Shown here: positions 6,708 to 12,990 of the stretch, piece by piece | How positions within the stretch are numbered: the first letter of the stretch is position 1 | Layout: every line of letters starts with the position of its first letter | From: Phycisphaerales bacterium UBA7708 | Lineage (GTDB): Bacteria; Planctomycetota; Phycisphaerae; Sedimentisphaerales; Anaerohalosphaeraceae | NCBI GenBank assembly: GCA_002482415.1 | Contig: DLFY01000349.1 | Span: 1 to 14,135, forward strand | Length of the DNA: 14,135 nt | Direction: 5' to 3' | Notes under the pieces: model-generated | The model's database searches: none | What the model was told of the DNA's origin: nothing | What the model saw: the letters and a program-made list of their open reading frames with translations, nothing else | Program-made: the position numbers and the translations under genes

Positions 6708-7792
6708 TTCTGAGTCCAGAACAGCAAGTCGCGGTCGATGGTGCTATTGCCGCGGTCAAAAACAAGCAGCCGTTGTTTCGTATTGGCGGCTATGCGGGCA
6801 CAGGAAAAACCACGATTGCCAAGTATGTCCTGCAGGAGTGTCCCAATGCCATGGTCTGTGCGTTTACAGGCAAGGCGGCCTATCGCCTGCGTGAAAAAGG
6901 CATTCCCCAGGCTATGACCATCCATAAGACCATTTATGATTTCGACAAACAGACCGGGAAATTCTTCAAAAAAGAGTATGTCGATGGCCAGTACTTCCTC
7001 ATCGATGAAGCCTCGATGATCAGCCGGCAATTGTGGGAGGATGTGCAGTCCTACGGCAAGCCCATTCTTTTATTCGGCGACATGGGCCAGTTGGAGCCGG
7101 TCGGCGACGATCCCAAGCTCATGCGAGACCCGGATATCAGGCTGGATAAAATCCACCGCCAGGCAGCCGACTCAGGCATCATCCAGTTTGCGACCGATAT
7201 CCGCCAGGATGGATTCCGCCACGGCACACACTACCAGGACGTACATACTGTCTATGGCCACCCTGTCGATGCAGACCTGGCCGCTGCGGATATTGTATTG
7301 TGCGGATTAAACCGGACGCGGGACAGCCTGAATAAACGCATACGGAACATGCGCGGATTTCCCCAGGAAGGCATCATGCCTGGGGAGTCCCTGATATGCC
7401 TCAAAAACAATTACGGCCTTGGTGTATTCAATGGGCAAATGATGACCGTCCAGTCCATCGAGGACGAAGACAGAATGCCCTGGCGGTGCAAGGCCATGTG
7501 CAAGCTGGATGACGGTTCTGAGGTGTACCTGCCTTTAATCCACACCAGCTTGCTCAGGCCGGACGAACAGAGTGAATTTTATGCCGTGATCGATTACGGC
7601 TATGCCATTACCTGCCACAAGTCTCAGGGGTCCGAATGGCCCCACGTCCTTGTCGTAGATGAGCAGTGCAGTTTATGGGAGCCGCGGCGCTGGCGATACA
7701 CGGCCATTACGCGAGCAGCCCAGAAACTGAGCTACTTTTTCCCGCCGGCAAAAAAGCGTACCAACTACACCGTCCCCAGTTTTGCAATGTGA
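6704..7792 (+). CDS. RecD/Dda-like SF1B DNA helicase
   Basis: A 362-residue helicase that moves 5' to 3' on ssDNA if it behaves like its relatives. Motifs are intact: a Q-like start (LSPEQQVAVDGA), Walker A GGYAGTGKTT (28-37), motif Ia AFTGKAAYRL (53-62), motif II LIDEASM (99-105), motif III LFGDMGQLEPVG (123-134) and motif IV KIHRQ (149-153). The C-terminal UvrD_C_2-type block YAITCHKSQGSEW is followed by YTAITRAAQKL (motif VI). The size suits the short phage Dda-like group rather than full RecD of RecBCD. It could load or clear proteins at forks or assist recombination. It starts in ATGA overlap with the small basic gene. It is the third helicase-class ATPase in this window. Confidence 0.92.
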   Translation: MILSPEQQVAVDGAIAAVKNKQPLFRIGGYAGTGKTTIAKYVLQECPNAMVCAFTGKAAYRLREKGIPQAMTIHKTIYDFDKQTGKFFKKEYVDGQYFLIDEASMISRQLWEDVQSYGKPILLFGDMGQLEPVGDDPKLMRDPDIRLDKIHRQAADSGIIQFATDIRQDGFRHGTHYQDVHTVYGHPVDADLAAADIVLCGLNRTRDSLNKRIRNMRGFPQEGIMPGESLICLKNNYGLGVFNGQMMTVQSIEDEDRMPWRCKAMCKLDDGSEVYLPLIHTSLLRPDEQSEFYAVIDYGYAITCHKSQGSEWPHVLVVDEQCSLWEPRRWRYTAITRAAQKLSYFFPPAKKRTNYTVPSFAM

Positions 7793-7817
7793 GGCAGATC
7801 GAAAGGAGTGGAATAAA

Positions 7818-8189
7818 ATGCAATTGACAGAAAAACATATAGAGCTTGATGAGCAGGGTATTGGAAGATGCTCTGTTCCGATGTGGTGCTGTGGTATGCC
7901 TGCTGGATTTTGCGACGAACCAGCATACGGAGAAAGACCGCCCAGTAAGGAATATCGTGACGCAACTGGGAGACTTTGGCGATTAGATGGCAAGTACGAT
8001 GGGTATGTTCCGGGGCTTGCTTGCCCTGCTCATGGAGGACCATCTATTAGGGTTTTTAAAGATGGAGACAAGTTTTGTGCTGTGGGTCTTGATTTTGAGG
8101 ATTTGCAAACATCCAAGGCAGGTTTTGGAGACACTAAAGATGAAGCGATAAGCCAGTACAAGGCCGCACTGATGGCAAAGGAGGGGTGA
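7818..8189 (+). CDS. Cys-rich phage protein of unknown function
   Basis: A 123-residue protein starting at the ATG at 7818 behind AAAGGAG (spacing about 9); an in-frame ATG at 7782 lies inside the helicase gene and has no site. Residues 17-32 carry a Cys cluster (GRCSVPMWCCGMPAGFC), and residues 67-74 read GLACPAHGG, so C18, C24/C25, C32, C69 and H72 may form a zinc site. The end (VFKDGDKFCAVGLDFEDLQ, then SKAGFGDTKDEAI) resembles a motif shared by many small phage proteins, in which a Gly-Phe-Gly-Asp-Thr turn precedes a helix. I recall the family but no assigned function. Codons end in A/T more often than in the helicase genes, suggesting separate acquisition. Confidence 0.7.
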   Translation: MQLTEKHIELDEQGIGRCSVPMWCCGMPAGFCDEPAYGERPPSKEYRDATGRLWRLDGKYDGYVPGLACPAHGGPSIRVFKDGDKFCAVGLDFEDLQTSKAGFGDTKDEAISQYKAALMAKEG

Positions 8190-8193
8190 TATT

Positions 8194-8766
8194 ATGAATG
8201 ACTTTGAATCCAAAGCCTATAGAGCCTCCATAAACAAGTACATGCAGCCGGAATGGTTTGTGATACCGCAGGTCCGTATTGCCACGGGATTTGGTAAAAC
8301 GTTTGGCGGCGACCGCATCATTGATGCAGTCGCCCTGAATCTCTACCCAAGCCGCGGGTATAAGGTCATTGCGATAGAATTCAAGCAGACTCTGTCCGAT
8401 ATGCAAAAGGATTTTTCGGATCGCCTCAAGCAGGCAGCCTCCCACTTATTCAGTGATGAATTTTGGTATGCCATCCCTGAATCACTCTGGACTAAAGAGC
8501 GCAACTCCATTGCTAACCTGGTATTCGGCACGGGCGACGGTGTCTATGTATTTGATCCTGAACAGGACCCGCGGAGATCCACGTTGTGCCAGGTCATGCG
8601 GGCCGCGGTACGCGAAAAAGTGCCTATGTCCAGCGGGTTTATCTGTTCCCTGATCCGCAATGCCTACAAGCTGGGTTTCCGAGACGGCAGGGAGTCCATC
8701 CTTCACAAATGGGAAAATTGCACGTTGCCGCAAACCTGTGCAGAATTACAGGAGCTCAGAGACTAA
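8194..8766 (+). CDS. PD-(D/E)XK nuclease-like phage protein (MmcB-like)
   Basis: A 190-residue protein with a good AGGAGGGGTGATATT leader. The core, RIIDAVALNLYPSRGYKVIA followed by IEFKQTLSDMQKDF, matches a phage family in which a conserved Asp (D44) and an E-x-K (E62, K64) form a restriction-endonuclease-like centre. A following helix and strand (HLFSDEFWYAIPESL) fit the FWY(A/V)xP motif of that family. MmcB and relatives are linked to DNA repair; phage versions are uncharacterised. The Asp and Glu-x-Lys spacing is compatible with catalysis but activity is not proven. It overlaps the next gene by TAATG. The C-terminal part (LIRNAYKLGFRDGRE) is helical. Confidence 0.65.
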   Translation: MNDFESKAYRASINKYMQPEWFVIPQVRIATGFGKTFGGDRIIDAVALNLYPSRGYKVIAIEFKQTLSDMQKDFSDRLKQAASHLFSDEFWYAIPESLWTKERNSIANLVFGTGDGVYVFDPEQDPRRSTLCQVMRAAVREKVPMSSGFICSLIRNAYKLGFRDGRESILHKWENCTLPQTCAELQELRD

Positions 8767-9299
8767 TGGACGCTATAAGACAACGATTAGCCAAAATATT
8801 GATGCTGGCCAAACGCGGCGTCGGCGGTGAAAAAAAGAACGCCGAGAATATTTTGCGGCGCGAATTGCAAAAGTACGGTCTGACCATCGATGACATTGAT
8901 TCGCCACACACATTCAGCAAGCCTGTCTGGCGAGAATATCGCTACAAAACGGTCGAGGAATCCAGACTCTTAATGCAATGCTTAAGCAGTATCGTGAACT
9001 TGAAAAAAATCAATGTCTATAAGCGCAGGAAAAAACGAGAGTTACTTCTTGAGCTATCCACGCTGGATCACATGGAACTGGAATCCATGTTTGTCTATTA
9101 TCGCCGACTCTATGCCCATGAAAAGGATGTCTTGTTCAAGGCCTTTATGCAGAAACACGCCTTGTATCCACGAGACTCCGAGGATGACGGGCAGGAAATG
9201 AGCCGCGAGGAAATCCGGCAACTTGTGGATGTGATGAATTCACTCAAACAATCAAATTATGTCAGCACACGCAGACAATTGGAGGCAAAAAAATGTTAA
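8766..9299 (+). CDS. DUF2786 (plus DUF7168-like) phage protein
   Basis: A 177-residue protein. The start is the ATG at 8766 that overlaps the preceding stop (TAATG). Longer in-frame starts inside the upstream gene are not needed. Residues 1-46 (IRQRLAKILMLAKRGVGGEK ... LQKYGLTIDDID) fit DUF2786, a short helical domain frequent in phage and chromosomal proteins of unknown role. The rest, with LLLELSTLDHMELESMF then YYRRLYAHEKDVLFKAF, fits the helical domain that usually follows DUF2786. No catalytic motif is visible. It overlaps the next gene by 7 nt (ATGTTAA). Family good, function unknown. Confidence 0.78.
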   Translation: MDAIRQRLAKILMLAKRGVGGEKKNAENILRRELQKYGLTIDDIDSPHTFSKPVWREYRYKTVEESRLLMQCLSSIVNLKKINVYKRRKKRELLLELSTLDHMELESMFVYYRRLYAHEKDVLFKAFMQKHALYPRDSEDDGQEMSREEIRQLVDVMNSLKQSNYVSTRRQLEAKKC

Positions 9300-9754
9300 A
9301 GAACTATACCAGTCAGGTTCCAGCAAGCCGGTCCATTGCTTATATCGAATCAGTGTTGGCGTTACATAAGGCAACGCAGATTATCAAGCAGTATTCGGTA
9401 TCGGGGTATGTCAAGTCGATTGCGTTTTCGATGATGGTGAATGGGGTTCCAGTGCATTTCATGTTACCTGCACAGGTTGGGAATTGTTACATGGTACTTC
9501 GTGGTCAGATACGGAGATATCGTCCTGATATGGAGAAGCGGTTATTGGAGCAAGCGGAACGGACAGCGTGGAAGATTGTATCGGATTGGACGGACGCACA
9601 AATGGCGATGATTGATTTGGCCCAGGTGGAGCTTACGGAGGTATTTTTGCCGTATGTGTATGATCCGAAACATGATAGGACGCTGTATCAGGTTGTTAAA
9701 CAATTCGGCGTCAATGATTTATTCCCGGCACTGCCGGAGAAGGTTGAAAAATGA
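9293..9754 (+). CDS. Conserved phage protein of unknown function
   Basis: A 153-residue protein beginning at an ATG 7 nt after GGAGG (9281-9285) and overlapping the preceding gene. The features IESVLALHKATQIIKQY, the strand IAFSMMVNGVPVHFMLPAQ, the helix AERTAWKIVSDWTDAQMAMI and the end LTEVFLPYVYD recur in a widespread phage family for which I know no function. The codon choice is visibly unlike the neighbours: many TTG, TTA, TCG, GTA and GGG codons and T-rich third positions, where the replication genes prefer C-ending codons. That hints at later acquisition. It is coupled by ATGA to the next gene. Confidence 0.72.
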   Translation: MLKNYTSQVPASRSIAYIESVLALHKATQIIKQYSVSGYVKSIAFSMMVNGVPVHFMLPAQVGNCYMVLRGQIRRYRPDMEKRLLEQAERTAWKIVSDWTDAQMAMIDLAQVELTEVFLPYVYDPKHDRTLYQVVKQFGVNDLFPALPEKVEK

Positions 9755-9999
9755 AAGTCAGTTTATCCAACTACGTTTACTGGGTCTGTCCCTATTGCGG
9801 CCACAAGCACTGGGAGAAAGTGCTTATTTTTAGGATGCCACCTGTGACACTGAATGGGACTTATGAGGCCAATGGCAAGCTGTGTATGAAATGCCGGGGT
9901 TTTTATAAGTTTGACCAGGCGAAACGGATCATTGACCGGGCAGAGATGCGACGGGATATGAACAAGTTGCAAAAATTACTGGAAAGGAAAAGGAAATAA
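9751..9999 (+). CDS. Zinc-ribbon protein
   Basis: An 82-residue protein with two CxxC knuckles, VCPYCGH (C13, C16) and LCMKCRG (C45, C48), about 28 residues apart, as in zinc ribbons. After the ribbon comes a basic helix (AKRIIDRAEMRRDMNKLQKL) ending in KRKRK-like charge. Such proteins bind nucleic acid or act as adaptors in transcription. It shares ATGA with the gene before it, and the gene after starts at the next base. The zinc ribbon is seen directly; the partner and role are unknown. Confidence 0.7.
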   Translation: MKVSLSNYVYWVCPYCGHKHWEKVLIFRMPPVTLNGTYEANGKLCMKCRGFYKFDQAKRIIDRAEMRRDMNKLQKLLERKRK

Positions 10000-10305
10000 A
10001 TGACACACGTATTGAAAATATGGCCCAAGTATTTTAATGACATCGAGTCCGGCGCCAAAACGTTTGAAGTCCGGAAAAATGACCGTATGTTTGATGTTGG
10101 CGACTACCTGATCTTGCGAAGCTTTGACCCTGACAAGCAGGCTTATACGGGGGAGATTCTGGTAGTCCATGTGGACTATGTGCTGTTTCCAGGATCAGAC
10201 TGCATTCCGGATGCAATCCACCAAGACTATGTAGTTTTAGGAATCCAGGTTATGGCCTTGCCCCCCAGTAGTATGGCCGTGATTCATGGTTTGATTAAAG
10301 ATTAA
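10000..10305 (+). CDS. DUF3850 / ASCH-like RNA-binding-fold protein
   Basis: A 101-residue protein matching DUF3850: THVLKIWPKYFNDIESGAKT then FEVRKNDRMFDVGDYLILR, followed by YTGEILVVHVDYVL. The family is a PUA/ASCH-related beta-barrel fold thought to bind RNA or modified bases; the ERKNDR-type loop forms the presumed pocket. Many phages and Gram-positive plasmids carry it, but no reaction is established. The ATG follows an AAAGGAAA site directly after the zinc-ribbon stop. The last 25 residues (ALPPSSMAVIHGLIKD) are not typical of the family. Confidence 0.85.
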   Translation: MTHVLKIWPKYFNDIESGAKTFEVRKNDRMFDVGDYLILRSFDPDKQAYTGEILVVHVDYVLFPGSDCIPDAIHQDYVVLGIQVMALPPSSMAVIHGLIKD

Positions 10306-10322
10306 GGAAAGGAGTTATTTGC

Positions 10323-10712
10323 ATGAAAACGGTTGCGTTTTGGCTTCTGGTATTCATTCCGCTTCTGGCCGGCTGCGGAAAAGACCCTATCACCGAGGGC
10401 GAAATCTATGAGAAGATTTATGAGCCAGCCCACACAGACACTTACTTGCAGCCGATTATGGTCTGTGATGGAGAAACCACGTCCGTGACATGGCTGCCCA
10501 TGACCGAGTATGACGATGAGGATTTTATTATTCGCTTCAAGGCCTATGTGGACGGAGAACACAGAACGCGAACGCTGTTTGTCAACAAGCAAATCTATGA
10601 GCGAGTCAGTGTTGGAGACTGGTTTGTCCTGGCTAAATTTGAAGATATGGGGATCGTTGAGGAATGTGACCATAATGTCAAACACAGGGAGCAATCATGT
10701 GTGAAGAATTAG
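10323..10712 (+). CDS. Phage lipoprotein of unknown function
   Basis: A 129-residue protein with a classic lipoprotein signal peptide: MKTVAFWLLVFIPLLAGC, with lipobox LAGC (15-18) and C18 as the lipidated residue. The mature part starts GKDPITEGEIYEKIYEPAHT and ends with a beta-rich domain (FIIRFKAYVDG, YERVSVGDWFVL). The YEPAHT ... VSVGDW pattern recurs in phage lipoproteins that lie outside structural modules, possibly superinfection-exclusion or envelope-active proteins; that function is not shown here. The Shine-Dalgarno AAAGGAG lies 8 nt upstream. The last 16 nt overlap the next small gene. A lipidated product implies a host with signal peptidase II and probably an outer membrane. Confidence 0.75.
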   Translation: MKTVAFWLLVFIPLLAGCGKDPITEGEIYEKIYEPAHTDTYLQPIMVCDGETTSVTWLPMTEYDDEDFIIRFKAYVDGEHRTRTLFVNKQIYERVSVGDWFVLAKFEDMGIVEECDHNVKHREQSCVKN

Positions 10713-10849
10713 AAGAATCGCTCAATGAAGGCCATGAAGCAGCCAGAAGATTAGTAGACCATCTGTTGGATATGGGTGCCGGGAAATGTACCATTCCAAT
10801 TGAAACAGATGATGGCTGCTTCATTGTAGAAGTGCGGAAAACGCTTTAA
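10697..10849 (+). CDS. Small acidic protein, 50 residues
   Basis: A short gene that starts inside the lipoprotein gene at the ATG at 10697, 5 nt after AGGGAG. The product begins MCEELEESLNEGHEAARRLV, continues as a helix (DHLLDMGAGK), then two strands (CTIPIETDDG, CFIVEVRKTL). I do not recognise it. The strong site, the overlap and the sensible amphipathic composition support a real gene, though 50 residues allows chance. It ends just before the nested inverted repeat at 10854. Confidence 0.5.
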   Translation: MCEELEESLNEGHEAARRLVDHLLDMGAGKCTIPIETDDGCFIVEVRKTL

Positions 10850-10853
10850 CCAT

Positions 10854-10913
10854 CCATCCCCGCCGACTCAAGAGACGGTCTCTTGATCGCCAACGCTTTT
10901 CATGCGGGGATGG
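10854..10913 (+). repeat. Nested inverted repeat upstream of the Tad1-like gene
   Basis: Outer arms CCATCCCCGC (10854-10863) and GCGGGGATGG (10904-10913) are perfect 10-bp complements. Between them lies a second perfect palindrome, TCAAGAGAC (10868-10876) with GTCTCTTGA (10878-10886) around one base. The element fills most of the 87-nt gap between two genes, which is large for this operon. No T-run follows, so it is not a plain terminator. It could be an operator, an RNA processing signal, or a leader controlling the gene at 10937. The pairing is directly visible; the role is inferred. Confidence 0.6.
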
Positions 10914-10936
10914 ATTTTCATAGAAAGGATTTTATT

Positions 10937-11536
10937 ATGACAGAGGAAACAAAATTAGAAACAAACAAGGTGTGCATAGAGCAAGACCCAAGCCCAGATG
11001 ACCCCCCGGCGTTCGCATTTATCGGCGTCAAGGGCGTTATGGCCTGGCCGGAGGACAAAAACGGCAAGGAAGGCTATGCCGTGGTGTACCCGTCCGGTTA
11101 TCAGTCGTGGTGCCCAAAGGAGGAATTCGAGAAGTACAATGTCCTGGCCGAGGCACCAGTCATGGCTCCTATGAAACACGGCAATCGGCTGATCCGCGAC
11201 AGCAGACATACCCTGGTCAACTGCGTCGATGAGCCGGGTGCCGGCGGCGCCTGTCACAAGTACATGGTCCAGTACGGCCATAATGATCGCAACGGCCAGG
11301 CCTGCTGCCTGATTGAATTCCAGAAAGGCCCGATTCACGAAGCCGGCGTCAATGGTATGCAGATTGAAGACTTGCTGTCGATCTGCATTGACCGCCTGGC
11401 TGGATTCCAGTCCGGATCGTATCCGTGCCTGGAAAATGCCAATGCCTTAAACGCCTGTATCGCGGCAAAGGGATTTCTGGATAAACGGACCGCGGATCGC
11501 CAGCGCCGCAACGTCGAGGGCAAAAGTCAGGCATGA
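10937..11536 (+). CDS. Two-domain phage protein with a Tad1-like C-terminal domain (candidate anti-defence sponge)
   Basis: A 199-residue protein; the start is the ATG at 10937 with GAAAGGA about 7 nt upstream, in preference to 10883, which lies in the inverted repeat and has no site. Residues 26-69 form a first unit, with GYAVVYPSGYQSWCPKEEFE, a motif I have seen in many phage proteins. Residues 91-195 look like the family that includes Tad1: FQKGPIHEAGVNGMQIEDLL, then RLAGFQSG, CLENANAL, and RTADRQRRNVEG. F157, N167, R184 and R188 have the relative spacing (10, 17, 4) that I recall for the ligand-binding residues F82, N92, R109 and R113 of Tad1, which sequesters the Thoeris signal gcADPR. 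Binding is inference. Overlaps the next gene by ATGA. Confidence 0.6.
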   Translation: MTEETKLETNKVCIEQDPSPDDPPAFAFIGVKGVMAWPEDKNGKEGYAVVYPSGYQSWCPKEEFEKYNVLAEAPVMAPMKHGNRLIRDSRHTLVNCVDEPGAGGACHKYMVQYGHNDRNGQACCLIEFQKGPIHEAGVNGMQIEDLLSICIDRLAGFQSGSYPCLENANALNACIAAKGFLDKRTADRQRRNVEGKSQA

Positions 11537-11982
11537 ACACACTCTACCCGGCCTGGGTCGAACAAGTTGAGGAATTAAAGCTCCTTGTCCTGGCGCTCTA
11601 TGAACTGGCCTGCGAGCACAAACTCGAAGTCGCCAAGTTCTGGCCGGAAAAGGGCCGATTATGGGCGTGGACGGTACAGGCTATCAAGCATACCGCCCAC
11701 GCCTTGCCCGAAGACAGTAAGGCGATTATACGGACATTGTATAACGACTTATTGCCGACAGGTTTTGACCAGGACAAGCTGCTCAACGGCAATACATATA
11801 TTGCCGACTGCTACATTCTGTGGGGTAAATCGCATGAGTGTTTTTGGTTTGGATCAGATCGCCGAATAAGGAATTCATACGGTTACGCAAAAACGCTGGT
11901 GACGCTCCGAGGCCGTACACGTGAGATGGCCCTCGGTAAACTGGATGCTGAGTGTTACCAATTCTGCCAATGGTGGCTTTAA
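11533..11982 (+). CDS. Unknown protein coupled to the Tad1-like gene
   Basis: A 149-residue protein I do not recognise. It starts in ATGA overlap with the preceding gene and so is probably made in step with it. The N-terminal half is helical (WVEQVEELKLLVLALYELA). The C-terminal half is rich in Trp, Tyr and Cys (DCYILWGKSHECFWFGSD, CYQFCQWWL), with no signal peptide and no membrane segment. Four Cys residues in the last 60 could be structural. Because phages often cluster counter-defence genes, it may be a second one; the only evidence is coupling. Confidence 0.6.
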   Translation: MNTLYPAWVEQVEELKLLVLALYELACEHKLEVAKFWPEKGRLWAWTVQAIKHTAHALPEDSKAIIRTLYNDLLPTGFDQDKLLNGNTYIADCYILWGKSHECFWFGSDRRIRNSYGYAKTLVTLRGRTREMALGKLDAECYQFCQWWL

Positions 11983-11996
11983 GGAAAGGATGTTGT

Positions 11997-12596
11997 ATGC
12001 GTATTCACACACTATTATTCATCATTATTCTGTTTGTTTCTATGATGCTCTGTACGCCATGCTATGCGGCCGGAACTGAGGCCCAGCCGGCCGCTGTCCA
12101 GGGCTGGTTTACCGAATTTCTGTGCATGGTCGAACAAACGCTCTGGATTGCGATTCTGTCCCTGGCGGGCTGGGCCATTAAAAAGTCTATGGATAAAAAC
12201 AACGCATCCGAGGAAATGGCCCAGATATTCGATGCCTTAACACAAGGCGTGGATGAAATCTACGAATCCACGGTCCGCGAATTAAAGGCCAGGTCTGCCG
12301 ATGGCAAGCTGTCCGGAGACGACAGGATCAGGGTGATGGACATGGCCAAGGATGCAGCCCTCAAGAAATTGTCAGGCCCCACCCGCGACGCCCTGGCCAA
12401 GTGGGGGGCGCAAAAGGTCTATTCGGCAATCAAGGCCATCGTCGAGAAAAAGAAAGCCGCGACAGCCAAAGTCAATGCGGTCATTATCACACCGGAGGCT
12501 AACCATGCTTCAAACACTCCTGTCAACGGTTCTGCTGCCGCTGCTGCAGCAGATTCTAACGTACCTGCTCAATCAAGTCCTATACCCGAAGAGTGA
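11997..12596 (+). CDS. Holin-like membrane protein (LLH-type layout)
   Basis: A 199-residue protein. The start is the ATG at 11997 behind GGAAAGGA; a longer in-frame start at 11952 lies inside the previous gene. Residues 1-25 look like a signal peptide or first membrane segment (LLFIIILFVSMML, then CYAAG). A second hydrophobic segment lies at about 47-62 (QTLWIAILSLAGWAI). A long helical domain follows (about 70-152: TQGVDEIYESTVRELKARSA, DGKLSGDDRIRVMDMAKDAA), similar in layout to LLH-type phage holins: membrane segment, then Lys-rich helices with a DGKLT-like turn. The last 30 residues are Ala/Ser/Pro-rich, and a different gene is read over them in the +1 frame. The role would be timing of lysis. 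An alternative is an inner-membrane spanin-like protein. Confidence 0.5.
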   Translation: MRIHTLLFIIILFVSMMLCTPCYAAGTEAQPAAVQGWFTEFLCMVEQTLWIAILSLAGWAIKKSMDKNNASEEMAQIFDALTQGVDEIYESTVRELKARSADGKLSGDDRIRVMDMAKDAALKKLSGPTRDALAKWGAQKVYSAIKAIVEKKKAATAKVNAVIITPEANHASNTPVNGSAAAAAADSNVPAQSSPIPEE

Positions 12597-12678
12597 GGTG
12601 CAAACTTATGAAGGTACGCTGCCTGTTAATAGTCCTGCTGACAATTTCCTTGATAAGTACGAGTTCCTGTGTCACTAA
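12505..12678 (+). CDS. Overprinted small hydrophobic protein, 57 residues
   Basis: Read in the +1 frame over the end of the holin-like gene and the start of the lipoprotein gene. The ATG at 12505 lies 6 nt after GGAGG (12494-12498), the most consensus-like site in the window. The first 27 residues form one hydrophobic helix (MLQTLLSTVLLPLLQQILTY, LLNQVLYP); the remaining 30 are polar. In the holin-like frame the same DNA encodes a low-complexity tail (GSAAAAAADSN), as expected if this frame is the constrained one. It would be a small membrane peptide, for instance a lysis helper or antiholin. I recognise no family. Confidence 0.5.
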   Translation: MLQTLLSTVLLPLLQQILTYLLNQVLYPKSEVQTYEGTLPVNSPADNFLDKYEFLCH

Positions 12679-12889
12679 GACCGTGCTGATCAGGCAATCC
12701 ATGTCCCACGTACCAGCCGAATGTAACGGTGCCCTGTACGTGGCGCAGAATAAGCCGATCATGGTCGGCATTGAAGGCTCTGACGTGCTGGTTCCTATGG
12801 ACGTTGGAGGCTACTACCTGCTGCATAAGGACGATCTGGCTGAAATGGTCAAGCGGATAAAGTCCGCTTCGAATTCGAAAGCACCTTGA
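12608..12889 (+). CDS. Small phage lipoprotein, possible lysis-cassette member
   Basis: A 93-residue protein starting at the ATG at 12608, with GAGG about 9 nt upstream; the in-frame GTG at 12593 has no good site. The signal peptide is MKVRCLLIVLLTISLISTSS with C21 as the probable lipidated residue. The lipobox (TSSC) is imperfect, with Thr at -3. The mature part, KTVLIRQSMSHVPAEC then GALYVAQNKPIMV and VPMDVGGYYLL, resembles small phage lipoproteins with a VKxVLVP start and an alternating strand pattern. Its place after a holin-like gene suggests an outer-membrane spanin-like role, but it is long and not proline-rich for Rz1. It is the last gene before the terminator. Confidence 0.6.
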   Translation: MKVRCLLIVLLTISLISTSSCVTKTVLIRQSMSHVPAECNGALYVAQNKPIMVGIEGSDVLVPMDVGGYYLLHKDDLAEMVKRIKSASNSKAP

Positions 12890-12960
12890 ATCCGATACAG
12901 CACTTACACAAGCGGATTTGTTTAGTGAATTTCAAACAAAATCCCCCTCTACCTGACTCG

Positions 12961-12990
12961 AAGGCACCGCTCTCCACGGTGCCTTTTTTA
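12961..12990 (+). terminator. Rho-independent terminator of the rightward operon
   Basis: AAGGCACCG (12961-12969) pairs with CGGTGCCTT (12977-12985) around CTCTCCA, followed by TTTTTTA. It lies 71 nt after the last rightward stop codon. Its T-tract overlaps the stop codon (TTA on + strand, 12988-12990) of the leftward gene, so the two transcription units meet here. On the minus strand no T-run follows the stem, so it should act mainly on rightward transcripts. Confidence 0.88.

Noticed and set aside
8586..8765. Extended N-terminus for the DUF2786 protein starting at 8586
   Set aside because: It would be read over the PD-(D/E)XK gene in another frame and adds an Arg/Gly/Cys-rich segment. The DUF2786 domain begins at the TAATG start at 8766.
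10883..10936. Upstream start for the Tad1-like gene
   Set aside because: The ATG at 10883 lies within the inverted repeat without a Shine-Dalgarno; the ATG at 10937 has GAAAGGA at good spacing.
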